Of a DNA stretch of 37,420 bases, positions 8,665 to 17,892 are shown piece by piece. Within the stretch, counting starts at the first letter, position 1. Each line of letters begins with the position of its first letter. The position numbers were made by a program, and so were the translations under genes. Below the pieces are notes generated by a model. That model saw only the letters and a program-made list of their open reading frames with translations, searched no databases and was not told the origin of the DNA. Source of the DNA: Hyphomicrobiales bacterium (GTDB taxonomy: Bacteria; Pseudomonadota; Alphaproteobacteria; Rhizobiales; Xanthobacteraceae); NCBI GenBank assembly GCA_009377695.1, contig WHTP01000054.1, positions 1-37,420 on the forward strand, in the 5' to 3' direction.

Positions 8665-8991
8665 TCATCCTCGGTCTCTATCAAACCCGGCGCTTCCGTC
8701 CAACTCGTCTTCGACAACGTCCCCGGCCGTATCTATCACGCAACGATTTCAGGAATCCCGCGCGGGGGCGGACAGGGACAGATCGCCATCTCGGGAATGA
8801 TCGCGCGCGTCGGGTCGATTGGTGGTGCGAACGCCTACCCCGCGGAGATTTCGATTCCAAAGGATATGGAAAGAGAGCACCTCCGCCTCGGCATGCCGGG
8901 AACCGCGACCGCGTTCGCAGCGAATGCGGGGGTCATCGGGCTCCTGATGTCGATCCTGGTGTGGGTCAGCTCCTATACTGCCTACCTGTAA
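8665..8991 (+). pseudogene. Relic of an HlyD-type membrane fusion protein (C-terminal part)
   Basis: Reading from 8665 to the TAA at 8989-8991 gives about 108 residues that resemble the end of an inner-membrane HlyD/YibH-like fusion protein: KPGASVQLVFDNVPGRIYHATI, then a Gly-rich IPRGGGQGQIAISG, ARVGSIGGANAYPAEI and a hydrophobic end VIGLLMSILVWVSSYTAYL. A TGA at 8662-8664 closes the frame upstream, there is no start codon or ribosome site, and I find no N-terminal part of the gene. An ATG at 8797 lies inside and would give only the last 64 residues. I take it as a truncated efflux component. The following 240 bases up to hppA hold no gene I can support. Confidence 0.6.
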
Positions 8992-9234
8992 TGTGGGATC
9001 GCCGATTCACCCGGCCAGTTTGAGCCGGCGAGCGGTCGGCGCCCAATCGCGGTAGCTGAAGCCGTCAACTCCACAAAAATGGGGGGTTTTTGGTAGCCTA
9101 CGGCGTTGCGTAGCGCGGGTGTTTTTGGCAATGTCCGCGCGCCTTCGGCTCCGCGACAGCAAGCCGAACCCTAATTCTTTTGGCCAGGCAGGGGCTTGTC
9201 CGGCCGACGTCTCTCTCAATCGGGATTCTCATCT

Positions 9235-11364
9235 ATGACAGCTCTTGGGGTGATCATCGTTTGCGGTCTGCTCGCCATTGCTTATGGCGCCTGGGCGACC
9301 ATGTCGGTGCTGAAAGCCGATCCAGGCAACGCGCGCATGCAGGAGATCGCTGCCGCGGTGCGCGAGGGCGCGCAGGCCTATCTCAAGCGGCAATACACCA
9401 CCATTGGCATCGTCGGGGCTGCGATCTTCCTGGTGGTTTGGTACTTCCTCGGGTTGCTGGTGGCTATCGGCTTCCTGATCGGTGCAGTGCTTTCTGGCGC
9501 CGCCGGCTTCATCGGCATGAATATTTCCGTGCGGGCGAACGTGCGCACCGCCCAGGCCGCCATCAGCTCGCTCGCCGGTGGACTGGAACTCGCCTTCAAG
9601 GCTGGCGCCATCACCGGCATGCTGGTCGCTGGCCTCGCCCTGCTTGGGGTCGCGGTCTACTTCTCAGTGCTGATCGGTCCGCTAGGCTACGCAGCCAACA
9701 GCCGGACGGTGGTCGACGCCATGGTTGCGCTCGGTTTCGGCGCCTCGCTGATCTCGATCTTCGCCCGTCTCGGCGGCGGCATCTTCACCAAAGGCGCCGA
9801 CGTGGGCGGCGACCTTGTTGGGAAGGTCGAAGCGGGCATCCCGGAAGACGATCCACGCAATCCCGCGACGATCGCCGACAACGTCGGGGACAACGTGGGC
9901 GACTGCGCCGGCATGGCGGCGGACCTGTTCGAAACCTATGCGGTGACCGCGGTTGCCACCATGGTGCTGGCAGCGATCTTTTTCGCCGGCACGCCGCTGC
10001 TCCTGAACATGATGACGCTCCCGCTCGCAATTGGCGGCGTTTGCATCGTTACCTCGATCATCGGCACGTTCTTCGTGAAGCTTGGCGCCAGTCAGTCGAT
10101 CATGGGCGCGCTCTACAAGGGCCTGATTGTTACCGGCCTGCTGTCGCTGCCGGCGCTGGCGCTGGTCATCCACTGGCTGGTCGGCTTCGGCGTTCCGATC
10201 AAGATCGCGGACACGACCTTCAGCAGCACCGCGCTGTTCTGGTGCGGTGTGATCGGATTGGCAGTGACCGGGCTGATCGTGTGGATCACCGAATACTACA
10301 CCGGCACGAACTTCCGGCCGGTGCAGTCAATCGCCAAGGCCTCAGTTACGGGCCACGGCACCAACATCATACAGGGCTTGGCGATATCGCTGGAGTCGAC
10401 CGCGCTGCCGACCCTCGTCATCATTGGCGGCATCCTCATCACCTACGCGCTCGCCGGCCTGTTCGGCATTGCGATCGCGGTAACGACCATGCTCTCGCTC
10501 GCGGGCTTCATCGTCGCGCTCGATGCCTTCGGCCCGGTGACTGACAATGCCGGCGGCATCGCCGAGATGGCCGGACTGCCCAAAGAGGTGCGCAAGTCGA
10601 CCGATGCGCTCGACGCGGTCGGCAACACCACCAAGGCGGTGACCAAGGGTTATGCCATCGGCTCGGCCGGCCTTGGCGCGCTGGTGCTGTTCGCGGCCTA
10701 CAGTGAAGATCTGAAATACTTCATCGCGAACCCGGGCCAGTACACCTACTTCAAGGGCGTCGTCCTCGATTTCTCGTTGAGCAATCCGTATGTCGTCGTC
10801 GGTCTATTGTTCGGCGGCTTGCTGCCCTACCTCTTCGGCGCGATGGGCATGACCGCGGTCGGCCGTGCCGCCTCCGCGATCGTCGAGGAGGTCCGCCGAC
10901 AATTCCGCGAGAAGCCCGGCATCATGCAGGGTACCGACAAGCCGGACTACGGCGCGGCGGTCGACATGCTGACCAAGGCGGCGATCAAGGAGATGATCGT
11001 GCCGTCGCTGTTGCCGGTGTTGTCGCCCATTGCAGTCTTCTTCGCGATCTACTTCGTTGCGGGCGGCGGCGCGGCCGGCAAGTCGGCGGCGTTCTCGGCG
11101 GTCGGCGCGATGCTGCTCGGCGTCATCGTCACCGGCATCTTCGTCGCGATCTCGATGACATCAGGCGGCGGCGCGTGGGACAACGCCAAGAAGTACATCG
11201 AGGATGGCAATTACGGCGGCAAGGGCTCGGAAGCCCATAAGGCTGCGGTGACCGGCGACACAGTCGGCGATCCCTACAAGGACACGGCCGGCCCGGCGGT
11301 GAACCCGATGATCAAGATCACGAACATCGTGGCGCTGCTGCTGTTGGCGGTGCTGGCGCACTAG
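9235..11364 (+). CDS. hppA: Membrane-bound proton-translocating pyrophosphatase, K+-independent type
   Basis: A 709-residue integral membrane protein with about 16 hydrophobic segments that couples hydrolysis of pyrophosphate to proton export. The catalytic loop [37 protein letters not shown] (starting near residue 186) supplies the Asp/Lys cluster that binds Mg-pyrophosphate. The segment GNTTKA begins at residue 463. The lysine there, instead of the alanine of K+-dependent enzymes, marks the K+-independent class by the established family rule. I chose the ATG at 9235, which gives the usual MTALxVI start, over the frame's extension to 9196. A hairpin with a T-tract follows the stop. hppA is a conserved backbone gene in this group. 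Confidence 0.95.
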   Translation: MTALGVIIVCGLLAIAYGAWATMSVLKADPGNARMQEIAAAVREGAQAYLKRQYTTIGIVGAAIFLVVWYFLGLLVAIGFLIGAVLSGAAGFIGMNISVRANVRTAQAAISSLAGGLELAFKAGAITGMLVAGLALLGVAVYFSVLIGPLGYAANSRTVVDAMVALGFGASLISIFARLGGGIFTKGADVGGDLVGKVEAGIPEDDPRNPATIADNVGDNVGDCAGMAADLFETYAVTAVATMVLAAIFFAGTPLLLNMMTLPLAIGGVCIVTSIIGTFFVKLGASQSIMGALYKGLIVTGLLSLPALALVIHWLVGFGVPIKIADTTFSSTALFWCGVIGLAVTGLIVWITEYYTGTNFRPVQSIAKASVTGHGTNIIQGLAISLESTALPTLVIIGGILITYALAGLFGIAIAVTTMLSLAGFIVALDAFGPVTDNAGGIAEMAGLPKEVRKSTDALDAVGNTTKAVTKGYAIGSAGLGALVLFAAYSEDLKYFIANPGQYTYFKGVVLDFSLSNPYVVVGLLFGGLLPYLFGAMGMTAVGRAASAIVEEVRRQFREKPGIMQGTDKPDYGAAVDMLTKAAIKEMIVPSLLPVLSPIAVFFAIYFVAGGGAAGKSAAFSAVGAMLLGVIVTGIFVAISMTSGGGAWDNAKKYIEDGNYGGKGSEAHKAAVTGDTVGDPYKDTAGPAVNPMIKITNIVALLLLAVLAH

Positions 11365-11390
11365 CCGCGTCAAGCGCATTTGGAAGACGA

Positions 11391-11418
11391 AAGCCCCCGC
11401 AGTTGCGGGGCTTTTTCT
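11391..11418 (+). terminator. Rho-independent terminator of hppA
   Basis: AAGCCCCCGC and GCGGGGCTT form a G+C-rich stem around a short AGTT loop, followed by a run of T with few interruptions. It lies 27 bases after the hppA stop and ends that transcript. Confidence 0.85.
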
Positions 11419-11478
11419 TTTGGAGTGCCGTCCTATCATCGTTGCGTAAAAAAGGTGTGCCGACGAGTAAATGCGTCG

Positions 11479-11691
11479 ATGATACATCCGGTTGTAAGTC
11501 GCGATCCGGAGGTCATGGGAGGCACGCCCGTATTCAGCGGAACGCGCGTGCCAGCCCAGACGTTGCTCGATTACCTCGAAGCTGGCGACTCGATCGATCA
11601 GTTTCTTGAGGGCTTTCCGTCCGTGACAAGCGATCAGGTCATCGCTTTCTTGAGCAGGCGGAAGGACCGGCTTGTTGAATCCGTCTTGTGA
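11479..11691 (+). CDS. DUF433 family protein (antitoxin-like)
   Basis: A 70-residue protein with the signature of the DUF433/COG2442 family: an N-terminal RDPEVMGGTPVFSGTRVPAQTLLDYLEAG and a C-terminal helical part FPSVTSDQVIAFL. Members form a small winged-helix-like fold and usually act as the antitoxin of a DUF433-DUF5615 pair. The start is the ATG at 11479; upstream codons in the open frame overlap the hppA terminator region. The ribosome site is poor. The stop codon overlaps the GTG of the next frame in a GTGA, the usual coupled arrangement of such pairs, but that second gene is truncated. It may be an orphan antitoxin. Confidence 0.75.
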   Translation: MIHPVVSRDPEVMGGTPVFSGTRVPAQTLLDYLEAGDSIDQFLEGFPSVTSDQVIAFLSRRKDRLVESVL

Positions 11692-11798
11692 GAGTCCTTC
11701 TTGACGAGTGCATCCATCTCACTTCGCAGGAAGAGGGACCACGTCTCAACTCGCGCTTGCCCGAGTTGAGCACCACAATTGGTGCGCACGTCGGGTAA
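11688..11798 (+). pseudogene. Truncated DUF5615 (PIN-like) toxin gene
   Basis: A GTG at 11688 overlaps the DUF433 stop and opens a frame of 36 codons. The first nine residues, VRVLLDECI, match the N-terminus typical of DUF5615 PIN-like toxins, in which the LLDE acidic residues are catalytic. After that the sequence (LTSQEEGPRLN...) no longer resembles the family and ends at a TAA at 11796-11798, whereas full toxins are over 100 residues. I read it as a toxin gene that lost its body by deletion. The motif is short, so the call rests equally on the position directly after a DUF433 gene. Confidence 0.6.
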
Positions 11799-11853
11799 AC
11801 CCGACTTGCCCGGCGATGACAATCGATAGGATTCGACGCAAACGGAACGCGCG

Positions 11854-12318
11854 CTAGAAGCTGAACGCCTTGAACACGCTGCCGAGATAGTTGATTTCTT
11901 CGCCACCGCTCGGCGTAGTGCGGCTGACGTAGTCGAATATCTTGCCGTCGCGCATTCCGTAGTTTGCGAGCCGTTGGACGCGTCGATTTTTGTCGAAATA
12001 TACGGCGACCACGCGCTGATCGACGACGGACTGCGGCATGAACGCGACCTTCCGCTCGGCGCGTTGTGAGATGTAGTAAAATACCTCGCCGCTAACGGTC
12101 GCAACCGTCGATGGCGTGCCCATCAGGATCAGAACCTGCTCCTGGCTGGCGCCGATCGGGATTTGCTCGAGCGCCCCCTCCGGGATCACGTAGCCCTTCT
12201 GGTAGGTCTCGCCGAAGCAGCCGCCCAAGGGGAGCGCAAGCGCCAGCGTGGCCGCAACGGCCAGCCTGGAAGCCAATTTACCCGATCGAAGGTTAAGTTT
12301 GCCCCCGAGCATCCCCAT
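11854..12318 (-). CDS. bamE: Outer-membrane assembly lipoprotein BamE (SmpA/OmlA)
   Basis: A 154-residue lipoprotein of the BAM complex, which inserts beta-barrel proteins into the outer membrane. The leader ends in a lipobox, ALPLGGC, with the lipidated cysteine at about residue 34 of the start chosen here. The mature part holds the SmpA/OmlA core: GYVIPEGALEQIPIGASQEQVLILMGTPST, a YYISQRAERKVAFM strand and VVAVYFDKNRRVQRLANYG. The frame is open to 12372, which would give an unusually long leader. I prefer the ATG ending at 12318, though one two codons later is also possible. It is divergent from the cytochrome chaperone gene, a neighbourhood also seen in related genomes as far as I recall. 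Confidence 0.88.
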   Translation of the reverse strand: MGMLGGKLNLRSGKLASRLAVAATLALALPLGGCFGETYQKGYVIPEGALEQIPIGASQEQVLILMGTPSTVATVSGEVFYYISQRAERKVAFMPQSVVDQRVVAVYFDKNRRVQRLANYGMRDGKIFDYVSRTTPSGGEEINYLGSVFKAFSF

Positions 12319-12414
12319 ATCCCATTGCAATCGCGACCTCGTTGACGTACCGGGCAGCGCCGCCCTTTGCAACCGATCCGGTTCTCGGGCGGGCTGAGGC
12401 CCTGAGCTATCCCG

Positions 12415-13005
12415 ATGATTTTGAACCTGTTTCGGCGCACCCCAAGAGACGAAACCATTGCCGCTTTATATGGCGCGATCGTGGCGCAGGCTCGTGCCCC
12501 GGCATTTTACCGCCTCTACGGTATTGGAGATACCGCCAACGGCCGGTTGGAGATGATCATCCTCCACACGATCCTGGTGCTGTTCCGGCTCGAAAAAGAG
12601 GGCGGAACCGTCCGGCCGCTGGGACAGCGGCTGTTCGACCATTTCTGCAGCGATATGGACGCGAATCTGCGGGAAATGGGGGTTGGCGACATGGCCGTCC
12701 CGCGCAAGATGAAGGGGATCGCGGAGGGCTTCTATGGCCGGAAACGGGCCTATGAGGCCGCCTTGGCGGTGCCGGGGCTTGATCAGCTCGCAGCCGCGCT
12801 TGCCCGGAACGTCCACGCCGGGACCGCGGCCGAGCATCTGCGCGCGGAGCGTTTGGCCGCCTACGTGCGCGAGGCCGGCCATAAGCTGGCCAGCATCGAC
12901 GGCGCTGCTTTGCTTCGCGGCCAGGCGGAGTTCCCCAATCCTGAGGCGATACCGGCGCCCGAGCCCGTGGATGCGCGCGTGGGTACGCCAATGGGTGCAC
13001 CATGA
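12415..13005 (+). CDS. Ubiquinol-cytochrome c chaperone family protein (CBP3-like)
   Basis: A 196-residue protein of the family containing the mitochondrial bc1 assembly chaperone CBP3/UQCC1. Typical parts are the N-terminal IAALYGAIVAQARAPAFY (residues about 15-33), ILHTILVLFRLEKEG, LFDHFCSDMDANLREMGVGDMAVPRKMK near residues 70-100 and GFYGRKRAYEAAL. In bacteria its exact role is inferred from the mitochondrial protein, which helps assembly of cytochrome b. It begins with an ATG at 12415 and its end overlaps the start of the DUF177 gene by four bases (ATGA), so the two are translationally coupled. It is divergent from bamE. Confidence 0.88.
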   Translation: MILNLFRRTPRDETIAALYGAIVAQARAPAFYRLYGIGDTANGRLEMIILHTILVLFRLEKEGGTVRPLGQRLFDHFCSDMDANLREMGVGDMAVPRKMKGIAEGFYGRKRAYEAALAVPGLDQLAAALARNVHAGTAAEHLRAERLAAYVREAGHKLASIDGAALLRGQAEFPNPEAIPAPEPVDARVGTPMGAP

Positions 13006-13562
13006 GCCGCGATATGAGCCGCGACACCGGCCGCGATCCACGGCCGCCATGGAGAGCGCCGGTCGCCGTTCACGCCGTCCCGGAAGCCGGCCGGCATGTC
13101 GAGTTGGTCGCCGATGACGACACGCGGGCCGCGGTGGCGCAATCCACTGGGCTGCGCACGCTGCCGCGTCTGGAAGCGAGTTTCGACCTCAGCCGCTATG
13201 GACGCGACGGCTTGCATGTGGTCGGCCGAGTGTTCGCGACGGTGGGACAAACCTGCGTGGTCACGCTCGAACCGATCGAGAGCGAGGTCAACGAACCGGT
13301 CGATCTCCTGTTCGAGCCGGCAATCGATTCGGAGATGCGCTCAGACGTAATTGCCAGCAAGCGTGCCGACGACGACGCGCCGGAGCCCCTGGTTGGTGGT
13401 GTGGTCGATCTCGGCGTGGTCGCGACCGAGTTCTTGGTCCTTGGGATCGACCCTCATCCTCGAAAACCCGGGGCGGAGTTCGCCGCGCCCGCGACGGGTG
13501 ACGACTCAGCGAATCCGTTTGCTGCATTGGCCGCCCTCAAGAAGGGACGGGCCGGTTCATGA
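13002..13562 (+). CDS. DUF177 (YceD-like) protein
   Basis: A 186-residue protein of the DUF177 family, which in many bacteria precedes rpmF or plsX and has been linked to 23S rRNA and L32 biology in other organisms; its job here is inferred only. The core contains GLRTLPRLEASFDLSR and VGRVFATVGQTCVVTLEPIESEVNEPVDLLFEP in the middle, then an acidic region and VVDLGVVATEFLVLGIDPHPRKPG. The C-terminus, FAALAALKKG, is the family ending. It overlaps the chaperone by four bases and is followed by plsX after about 110 bases, the usual association. No rpmF lies in between. Confidence 0.85.
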   Translation: MSRDMSRDTGRDPRPPWRAPVAVHAVPEAGRHVELVADDDTRAAVAQSTGLRTLPRLEASFDLSRYGRDGLHVVGRVFATVGQTCVVTLEPIESEVNEPVDLLFEPAIDSEMRSDVIASKRADDDAPEPLVGGVVDLGVVATEFLVLGIDPHPRKPGAEFAAPATGDDSANPFAALAALKKGRAGS

Positions 13563-13584
13563 CCGTTGTACCTCACTGGCATCG

Positions 13585-13600
13585 GCCCGCCCTCGCGGGC
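13585..13600 (+). other. Perfect short hairpin between DUF177 and plsX
   Basis: GCCCGC and GCGGGC flank a CCTC loop. There is no T-run after it, so it is unlikely to end transcription fully. It could shape the DUF177-plsX message or be chance in G+C-rich DNA. Confidence 0.35.
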
Positions 13601-13673
13601 TATGGTCCTTCCGGGTCGGCGCTTCCGGATGACCAGAGGTCTGGCTGCGGTCGTTGCGCCGTCAAGGTCGTCC

Positions 13674-14747
13674 ATGCCGGATAAGGTTCGTATCGCGCTT
13701 GACGCCATGGGGGGCGACTTTGGTCCATCCGTGGTCGTTCCTGGTGCGCAGCATTCGCTTGACCGCCATCCCGCTATCGAATTCCTGCTGTTCGGCGACC
13801 GCGCTTTGATCGAGCCGCTGCTCGATGCACGGCCGCAGCTCAAGGCGAGCTCGCGCGTCATCCATACCGATGTCGCGATCGCGATGGATGCCAAGCCGAG
13901 CCAGGCGTTGCGGCAGGGGCGCTCGAAATCCTCGATGTCGATGGCGATCGATGCCGTGAAGCACGGCGAGGCGGACCTTGCGGTTTCCGCCGGCAATACC
14001 GGTGCGCTCATGGCGCTCGCTAAATTTCAGCTCAAGACGATGCCAGGAATCGACCGGCCCGCAATTGCGGCGCGCTGGCCCACCGTGCGCGGCGAATCGA
14101 TCGTGCTCGACCTCGGCGCCAGCATCGGCGCCGATGCGGCGCATCTCGTCGATCTCGCCGTGATGGGATCGGCGATGGCGCGCATCTTGTTCGGGCGGGA
14201 CCGTCCGACCGTCGGCCTGCTCAATATTGGGGTCGAGGAGGCGAAAGGGCTCGAGGAGGTGCGTGAGGCCGGGCAGATTCTGCGCGAGCGCGGTTTGCCG
14301 TTCCTCGACTATGTCGGCTTTGTCGAAGCGGACGATATCGGCCAGGGCGTCGTGGATGTCGTGGTTACGGAGGGCTTTGCAGGCAATATTGCACTCAAGG
14401 CCGCCGAAGGCACAGCGCGCCAGATCGCTCATCTCCTGAAAACGGCGATGAATCGCTCGATCTGGTCGAAGGTCGGTTACCTGTTCGCGCGAAGCGCGTT
14501 CCGTTCGCTGAAAGCCAGCATGGACCCGGACAAGGCCAATGGCGGCGTGTTCCTCGGGTTGAACGGCATCGTCATCAAGAGCCACGGCGGCACCGACGCC
14601 GAGGGCTTCGCTTACGCGGTCGATATGGGCTACGACATGATCCGGCGCGATCTGCTTGCGCGGATCGGAGAAACTATCACGCGCGAGGGTGATGATGATG
14701 ATGATGATGAGTTACCGCCCCGGCTGATCGGGGAGAGCAGTACGTGA
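13674..14747 (+). CDS. plsX: Phosphate acyltransferase PlsX
   Basis: A 357-residue peripheral membrane enzyme that turns acyl-ACP into acyl-phosphate for phospholipid synthesis. The family features are present: an N-terminal [12 protein letters not shown] (residues 7-18), [12 protein letters not shown] near residues 102-113, [26 protein letters not shown] and [15 protein letters not shown], then [17 protein letters not shown] near the end. The ATG at 13674 gives [10 protein letters not shown]; upstream in-frame codons (to 13566) lack family similarity. The C-terminus carries six consecutive aspartates from a GAT repeat, an unconserved tail. Its stop overlaps the fabH start codon, so the pair is translationally coupled. 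Confidence 0.95.
   Translation: MPDKVRIALDAMGGDFGPSVVVPGAQHSLDRHPAIEFLLFGDRALIEPLLDARPQLKASSRVIHTDVAIAMDAKPSQALRQGRSKSSMSMAIDAVKHGEADLAVSAGNTGALMALAKFQLKTMPGIDRPAIAARWPTVRGESIVLDLGASIGADAAHLVDLAVMGSAMARILFGRDRPTVGLLNIGVEEAKGLEEVREAGQILRERGLPFLDYVGFVEADDIGQGVVDVVVTEGFAGNIALKAAEGTARQIAHLLKTAMNRSIWSKVGYLFARSAFRSLKASMDPDKANGGVFLGLNGIVIKSHGGTDAEGFAYAVDMGYDMIRRDLLARIGETITREGDDDDDDELPPRLIGESST
14691..14708 (+). repeat. GAT trinucleotide run inside plsX
   Basis: Six perfect GAT codons in a row encode a poly-aspartate tail segment of PlsX, flanked by EG and ELPP. Being in multiples of three, length change would keep the frame. Confidence 0.9.
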
Positions 14748-15721
14748 GCATGATCCGTTCCGTTGTCCTGGGTTGCGGCAGCTATTTGCCGAGCCGTGTT
14801 CTGACCAATGCTGAGCTGGCGCAGACGGTTGACACGTCCGATGAGTGGATCGTGCAGCGCACCGGCATTCATGAACGCCGCATTGCCGCGCCCGGCGAAC
14901 TGACGTCGGACCTGAGTCTTGCCGCTGCGCGTTCCGCGCTCGCGCATGCCAAGATGGACGCGCAGTCGATCGACCTGATCGTGCTGGCGACGTCGACGCC
15001 CGACCAGACATTCCCCGCGACCGCAGTCACAGTGCAGGACCGGCTTGGCATCCATCACGGCGCAGCCTTCGATCTGCAGGCGGTCTGCTCGGGCTTTGTG
15101 TACGCCCTTGCCACTGCCGACGGCTTATTGCGTACGGGTGCGCACAAGCGCGCGTTGGTCATCGGCGGGGAGACCTTCTCACGCATTCTCGATTGGAAAG
15201 ACCGAACGACGTGCGTTCTCTTTGGCGACGGCGCCGGTGCGGTGGTGCTGGAAGCGCAAGAGCTTTCCGGCGCCAAGGAGGATCGCGGAATCCTGACGTC
15301 CTTTCTACGCTCCGACGGCCGTTACCGGGACAAGCTTTACGTCGATGGCGGCCCGTCATCGACCCAGACCGTGGGCCATCTGCGGATGGATGGTCGCGAG
15401 GTTTTCCGTTACGCGGTCGGCGCGATATCGGAGTCGGTTGAAGGCGCGCTGGCGCAATCCGGGTTCAAGTCCGACGACATCGACTGGTTCGTGCCTCATC
15501 AGGCCAACAAACGGATCATCGATGGTGTGGCCCGCAAGCTCGGCCTTGCCCAGGAGCAGGTCGTCCTCACGCTCGACCGGCACGGTAACACGTCGGCCGC
15601 CTCGATCCCCCTGGCATTGGCCGACGCGGTGGTCGATCGGCGCATTAAACGCGGTGATTTGGTGATGCTCGAGGCCATGGGCGGGGGGTTCACCTGGGGA
15701 GCGACCCTGATCCGGTGGTAG
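14744..15721 (+). CDS. fabH: Beta-ketoacyl-ACP synthase III
   Basis: A 325-residue condensing enzyme that starts fatty acid synthesis by joining acetyl-CoA to malonyl-ACP. The catalytic triad is in place: Cys115 in [10 protein letters not shown], His252 in [10 protein letters not shown] and Asn282 in HGNTSAAS. The GTG at 14744 overlaps the plsX stop and has GGGGAGAG just upstream; it gives an N-terminus of the same length as relatives (six residues before [10 protein letters not shown]), so I prefer it to the ATG at 14750. The last 121 bases (15601-15721) recur in decayed form at 18731-18850, just upstream of ihfA. In relatives ihfA normally follows fabH closely, so the genes between are an insertion. 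Confidence 0.95.
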   Translation: MSMIRSVVLGCGSYLPSRVLTNAELAQTVDTSDEWIVQRTGIHERRIAAPGELTSDLSLAAARSALAHAKMDAQSIDLIVLATSTPDQTFPATAVTVQDRLGIHHGAAFDLQAVCSGFVYALATADGLLRTGAHKRALVIGGETFSRILDWKDRTTCVLFGDGAGAVVLEAQELSGAKEDRGILTSFLRSDGRYRDKLYVDGGPSSTQTVGHLRMDGREVFRYAVGAISESVEGALAQSGFKSDDIDWFVPHQANKRIIDGVARKLGLAQEQVVLTLDRHGNTSAASIPLALADAVVDRRIKRGDLVMLEAMGGGFTWGATLIRW

Positions 15722-15877
15722 CGAACAGGTAGGATTGTGCCGGTCCCTTGCGGTCGGGACGGGGAACACGACCGACGCCACGCCAGCGAGTCGGAACCGA
15801 TGAAAAACCGGCGGAGGCAGGCTAAAAATGCGGCGGAGCCAGGTTCGTGGGGCACGCCAACCGAGGACAGTGCGACG

Positions 15878-16429
15878 ATGAAACACCTGATGACAATCGC
15901 TGTTCTGATCACAGTCGCGAGCACAAGCCATTCCGTCGGTCAGACCCATCAGCCTTATGCAGGCCTTCAGTCCCGGTCTATCAAGGCCCTTTCAGACGGC
16001 CAGCTGGCCGATCTCAGATCCGGACGCGGCATGGGCTTGGCGATAGCCGCTGAACTTAATGGCTATCCGGGGCCGCTACACGTCATCGAGCACGCCGACG
16101 CTTTGGGACTAAGCCAGGAACAGCGTGTGCGGATGCAACGGTTGTTTGAGACCATGAGAGATGAGGCCATCGCGCTTGGCGACCGGCTCATTGAACAGGA
16201 GGCCGCGCTCGACCATCTGTTTGCCACACGTACCATCACGGCGCCAACGCTGGCCCGAGCGACGGCAGCCATTGGGCAAACGCAAGCCGAGTTGCGCGCT
16301 GCGCATCTTCGTTATCACCTGTTGACGAGCGACGTCTTGAACCGCGATCAGATGGACCGTTACGCCGAGCTGCGCGGATATCGCGGCGGCGAACGGCGGC
16401 CCAGTCATCAGCCGCAACATCGCCACTGA
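15878..16429 (+). CDS. Periplasmic Spy/CpxP-like protein (metal-stress type)
   Basis: A 183-residue product with a signal peptide (MKHLMTIAVLITVASTSHSVG) and an all-helical mature part resembling the Spy/CpxP/zinc-resistance (LTxxQ) group: GLSQEQRVRMQRLFETMRDEAIALG and LTSDVLNRDQMDRYAELRGY carry the two hydrophobic-Ser/Asn-x-x-Q repeats of that fold. Such proteins act as periplasmic chaperones or metal sensors. A GRGMGLA segment and a His-rich end (SHQPQHRH) fit metal contact. The ATG at 15878 follows GAGGA; an in-frame ATG at 15800 would put a long charged tail before the leader. It is the first gene of the cassette between fabH and ihfA. Copper as the metal is an inference from its neighbours. 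Confidence 0.7.
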   Translation: MKHLMTIAVLITVASTSHSVGQTHQPYAGLQSRSIKALSDGQLADLRSGRGMGLAIAAELNGYPGPLHVIEHADALGLSQEQRVRMQRLFETMRDEAIALGDRLIEQEAALDHLFATRTITAPTLARATAAIGQTQAELRAAHLRYHLLTSDVLNRDQMDRYAELRGYRGGERRPSHQPQHRH

Positions 16430-16569
16430 CGTGCAGCGATCGCCCCAAGTTACACGACGGGGAGATGCGATCGTGCAAAGCACCACGTCCATTGGTTCGC
16501 CTAGTCTAGTCCGCGTCCTCGCCACATTGTGTGTTTGCGACCTCGCGAGCAAGGACGTAGTCTTGCGTT

Positions 16570-16947
16570 ATGTGGTTCCGGTCCTGCCGACGCCTGATTG
16601 CGATGATGACTACGGCGGTGCTTATGCTCAGCGCTGCCGCGCATCCCGTAGCGGCTGCTGGAATGGGCGCGGCAAGCGACCTAGCGAAGCAATCCCAAGC
16701 AACCGACATGCCGGCGCATGACGCTGACGCGCCGTGCCCTACGTCGTCCGACTGCTCCAAGGACATGGACATGCGGGCGATGGCGTGCTTTGCGCATTGC
16801 GCGATGGTGCTCGGCATTCTCGCCGCGCCTGTTCTCATTCCTCTGACAGCGCTTGCTCACCCGTTGGACTTGCCGTTGGCGCGTCCGCTGGCGAGCCTGC
16901 ATGCGCCGCCCGAATCTCCTCCTCCCAAACTGATCCCCCTGATCTGA
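16570..16947 (+). CDS. Small membrane/secreted protein with Cys-His-Met-rich segment
   Basis: A 125-residue product with an N-terminal hydrophobic stretch (LIAMMTTAVLMLSAAAHPVAAA), a central metal-liking segment with CPTSSDC, KDMDMRAM and CFAHCAM, and a second hydrophobic stretch (VLGILAAPVLIPLTALA). The proline-rich tail is PPESPPPKLIP. The pattern resembles short uncharacterised proteins found in copper-resistance operons; I do not recognise a named family. The start could be the ATG at 16570 or a later one near 16603; neither has a strong ribosome site. It lies between a Spy-like gene and a cytochrome c in the same direction. Confidence 0.55.
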   Translation: MWFRSCRRLIAMMTTAVLMLSAAAHPVAAAGMGAASDLAKQSQATDMPAHDADAPCPTSSDCSKDMDMRAMACFAHCAMVLGILAAPVLIPLTALAHPLDLPLARPLASLHAPPESPPPKLIPLI

Positions 16948-17069
16948 CACACGAGCACCTTGGGGTGCCCGCGCAATAGCGCACGTCGCGACGATCTCGC
17001 GCATTGCCAGCAGTGGCATTCGCAGATCATTCGGCTTGGGACGGCTTCCCTCTTTAAAGGAACCTCACG

Positions 17070-17777
17070 ATGAAACCCTCACTGACGGTTGTTCTTGTCG
17101 TGTTCGGCATGATGACGACGCCCTATTCGCTCTCAGCGGCAGAGGGCGATGTCGGTCGCGGCCAGCGCGTTTATGGCGCCTGCGCCGCCTGCCACTCGCT
17201 GGAGCCTAATCGAAACATGACCGGACCAAGCCTTGCAGAGCTTTGGAATCGAACTGCTGGGGGTCTTGCGAGCTTCCGGCGCTATTCCCCCGCGCTCAAG
17301 TCTTCAAGGATCATTTGGGAAGACCGCACGCTCGATGAATGGCTCAAGAACCCGCAGCAGTTCATTCCCGGAAATCAAATGACCTTTCCCGGGCTCAAGA
17401 ACGAACAACAACGCGCCGATCTGGTGGCGTTTTTGAAGGTGGCGACGCAACCCGGTCATCCGCTTTCAACCCAGGGACAGAGTCGTGGCGGTATGGGGAT
17501 GATGGGAGGCGGAGAGGCTCCCAATCTCAAGAAGATCGATCCCAAGATTGAGGTGAGCGCAATCACTCTGTGTCAGGATACATACCGCGTGACGACCGCT
17601 GACGGTAACACGCGCGAGTTCTGGGAACGAAACCTGCGGTTCAAAACGGATTCCAGCGACGATGGGCCCGCGCCGGGACGCCCCGCCATCCTTCGCGCCG
17701 GGATGATGGGTGACCGTGCCGCTGTGATCTTTGCTCTTCCCAACGAAATCAGCGCTTTCATTGCTCACAAATGCTGA
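17070..17777 (+). CDS. Secreted class I cytochrome c with an extra C-terminal domain
   Basis: A 235-residue protein. After the signal peptide (cleavage near SLSAAEG, residue 23) comes a monohaem c domain of about 105 residues with CAACH (Cys38, Cys41, His42), GPSLAELWNR and the axial Met104 in GNQMTFPG, close to mitochondrial-type cytochrome c. A linker rich in Gly and Met (GGMGMMGGGE) leads to about 85 further residues with two cysteines (ITLCQDTYR and the final HKC), which I do not recognise. The ATG follows AAGGA. The Met-rich linker and the neighbours suggest a role in periplasmic copper handling or electron transfer, by inference only. Confidence 0.8.
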   Translation: MKPSLTVVLVVFGMMTTPYSLSAAEGDVGRGQRVYGACAACHSLEPNRNMTGPSLAELWNRTAGGLASFRRYSPALKSSRIIWEDRTLDEWLKNPQQFIPGNQMTFPGLKNEQQRADLVAFLKVATQPGHPLSTQGQSRGGMGMMGGGEAPNLKKIDPKIEVSAITLCQDTYRVTTADGNTREFWERNLRFKTDSSDDGPAPGRPAILRAGMMGDRAAVIFALPNEISAFIAHKC

Positions 17778-17892
17778 CAAGCCGTCTTCTATGACGCAGA
17801 AGGACTGCCATGGTTTGGCGCCCGCGCGCGCCATCCAGGTGGAGGGGAAGCGGGCCTTTCCAGAAATTGCAGGTCTGCGTTAGTTGTGCGCA

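Noticed and set aside
9007-9219. Minus-strand frame of 70 codons upstream of hppA
   Set aside because: It is Arg-rich with no domain, which is common for antisense frames in G+C-rich DNA, and it would overlap the hppA leader.
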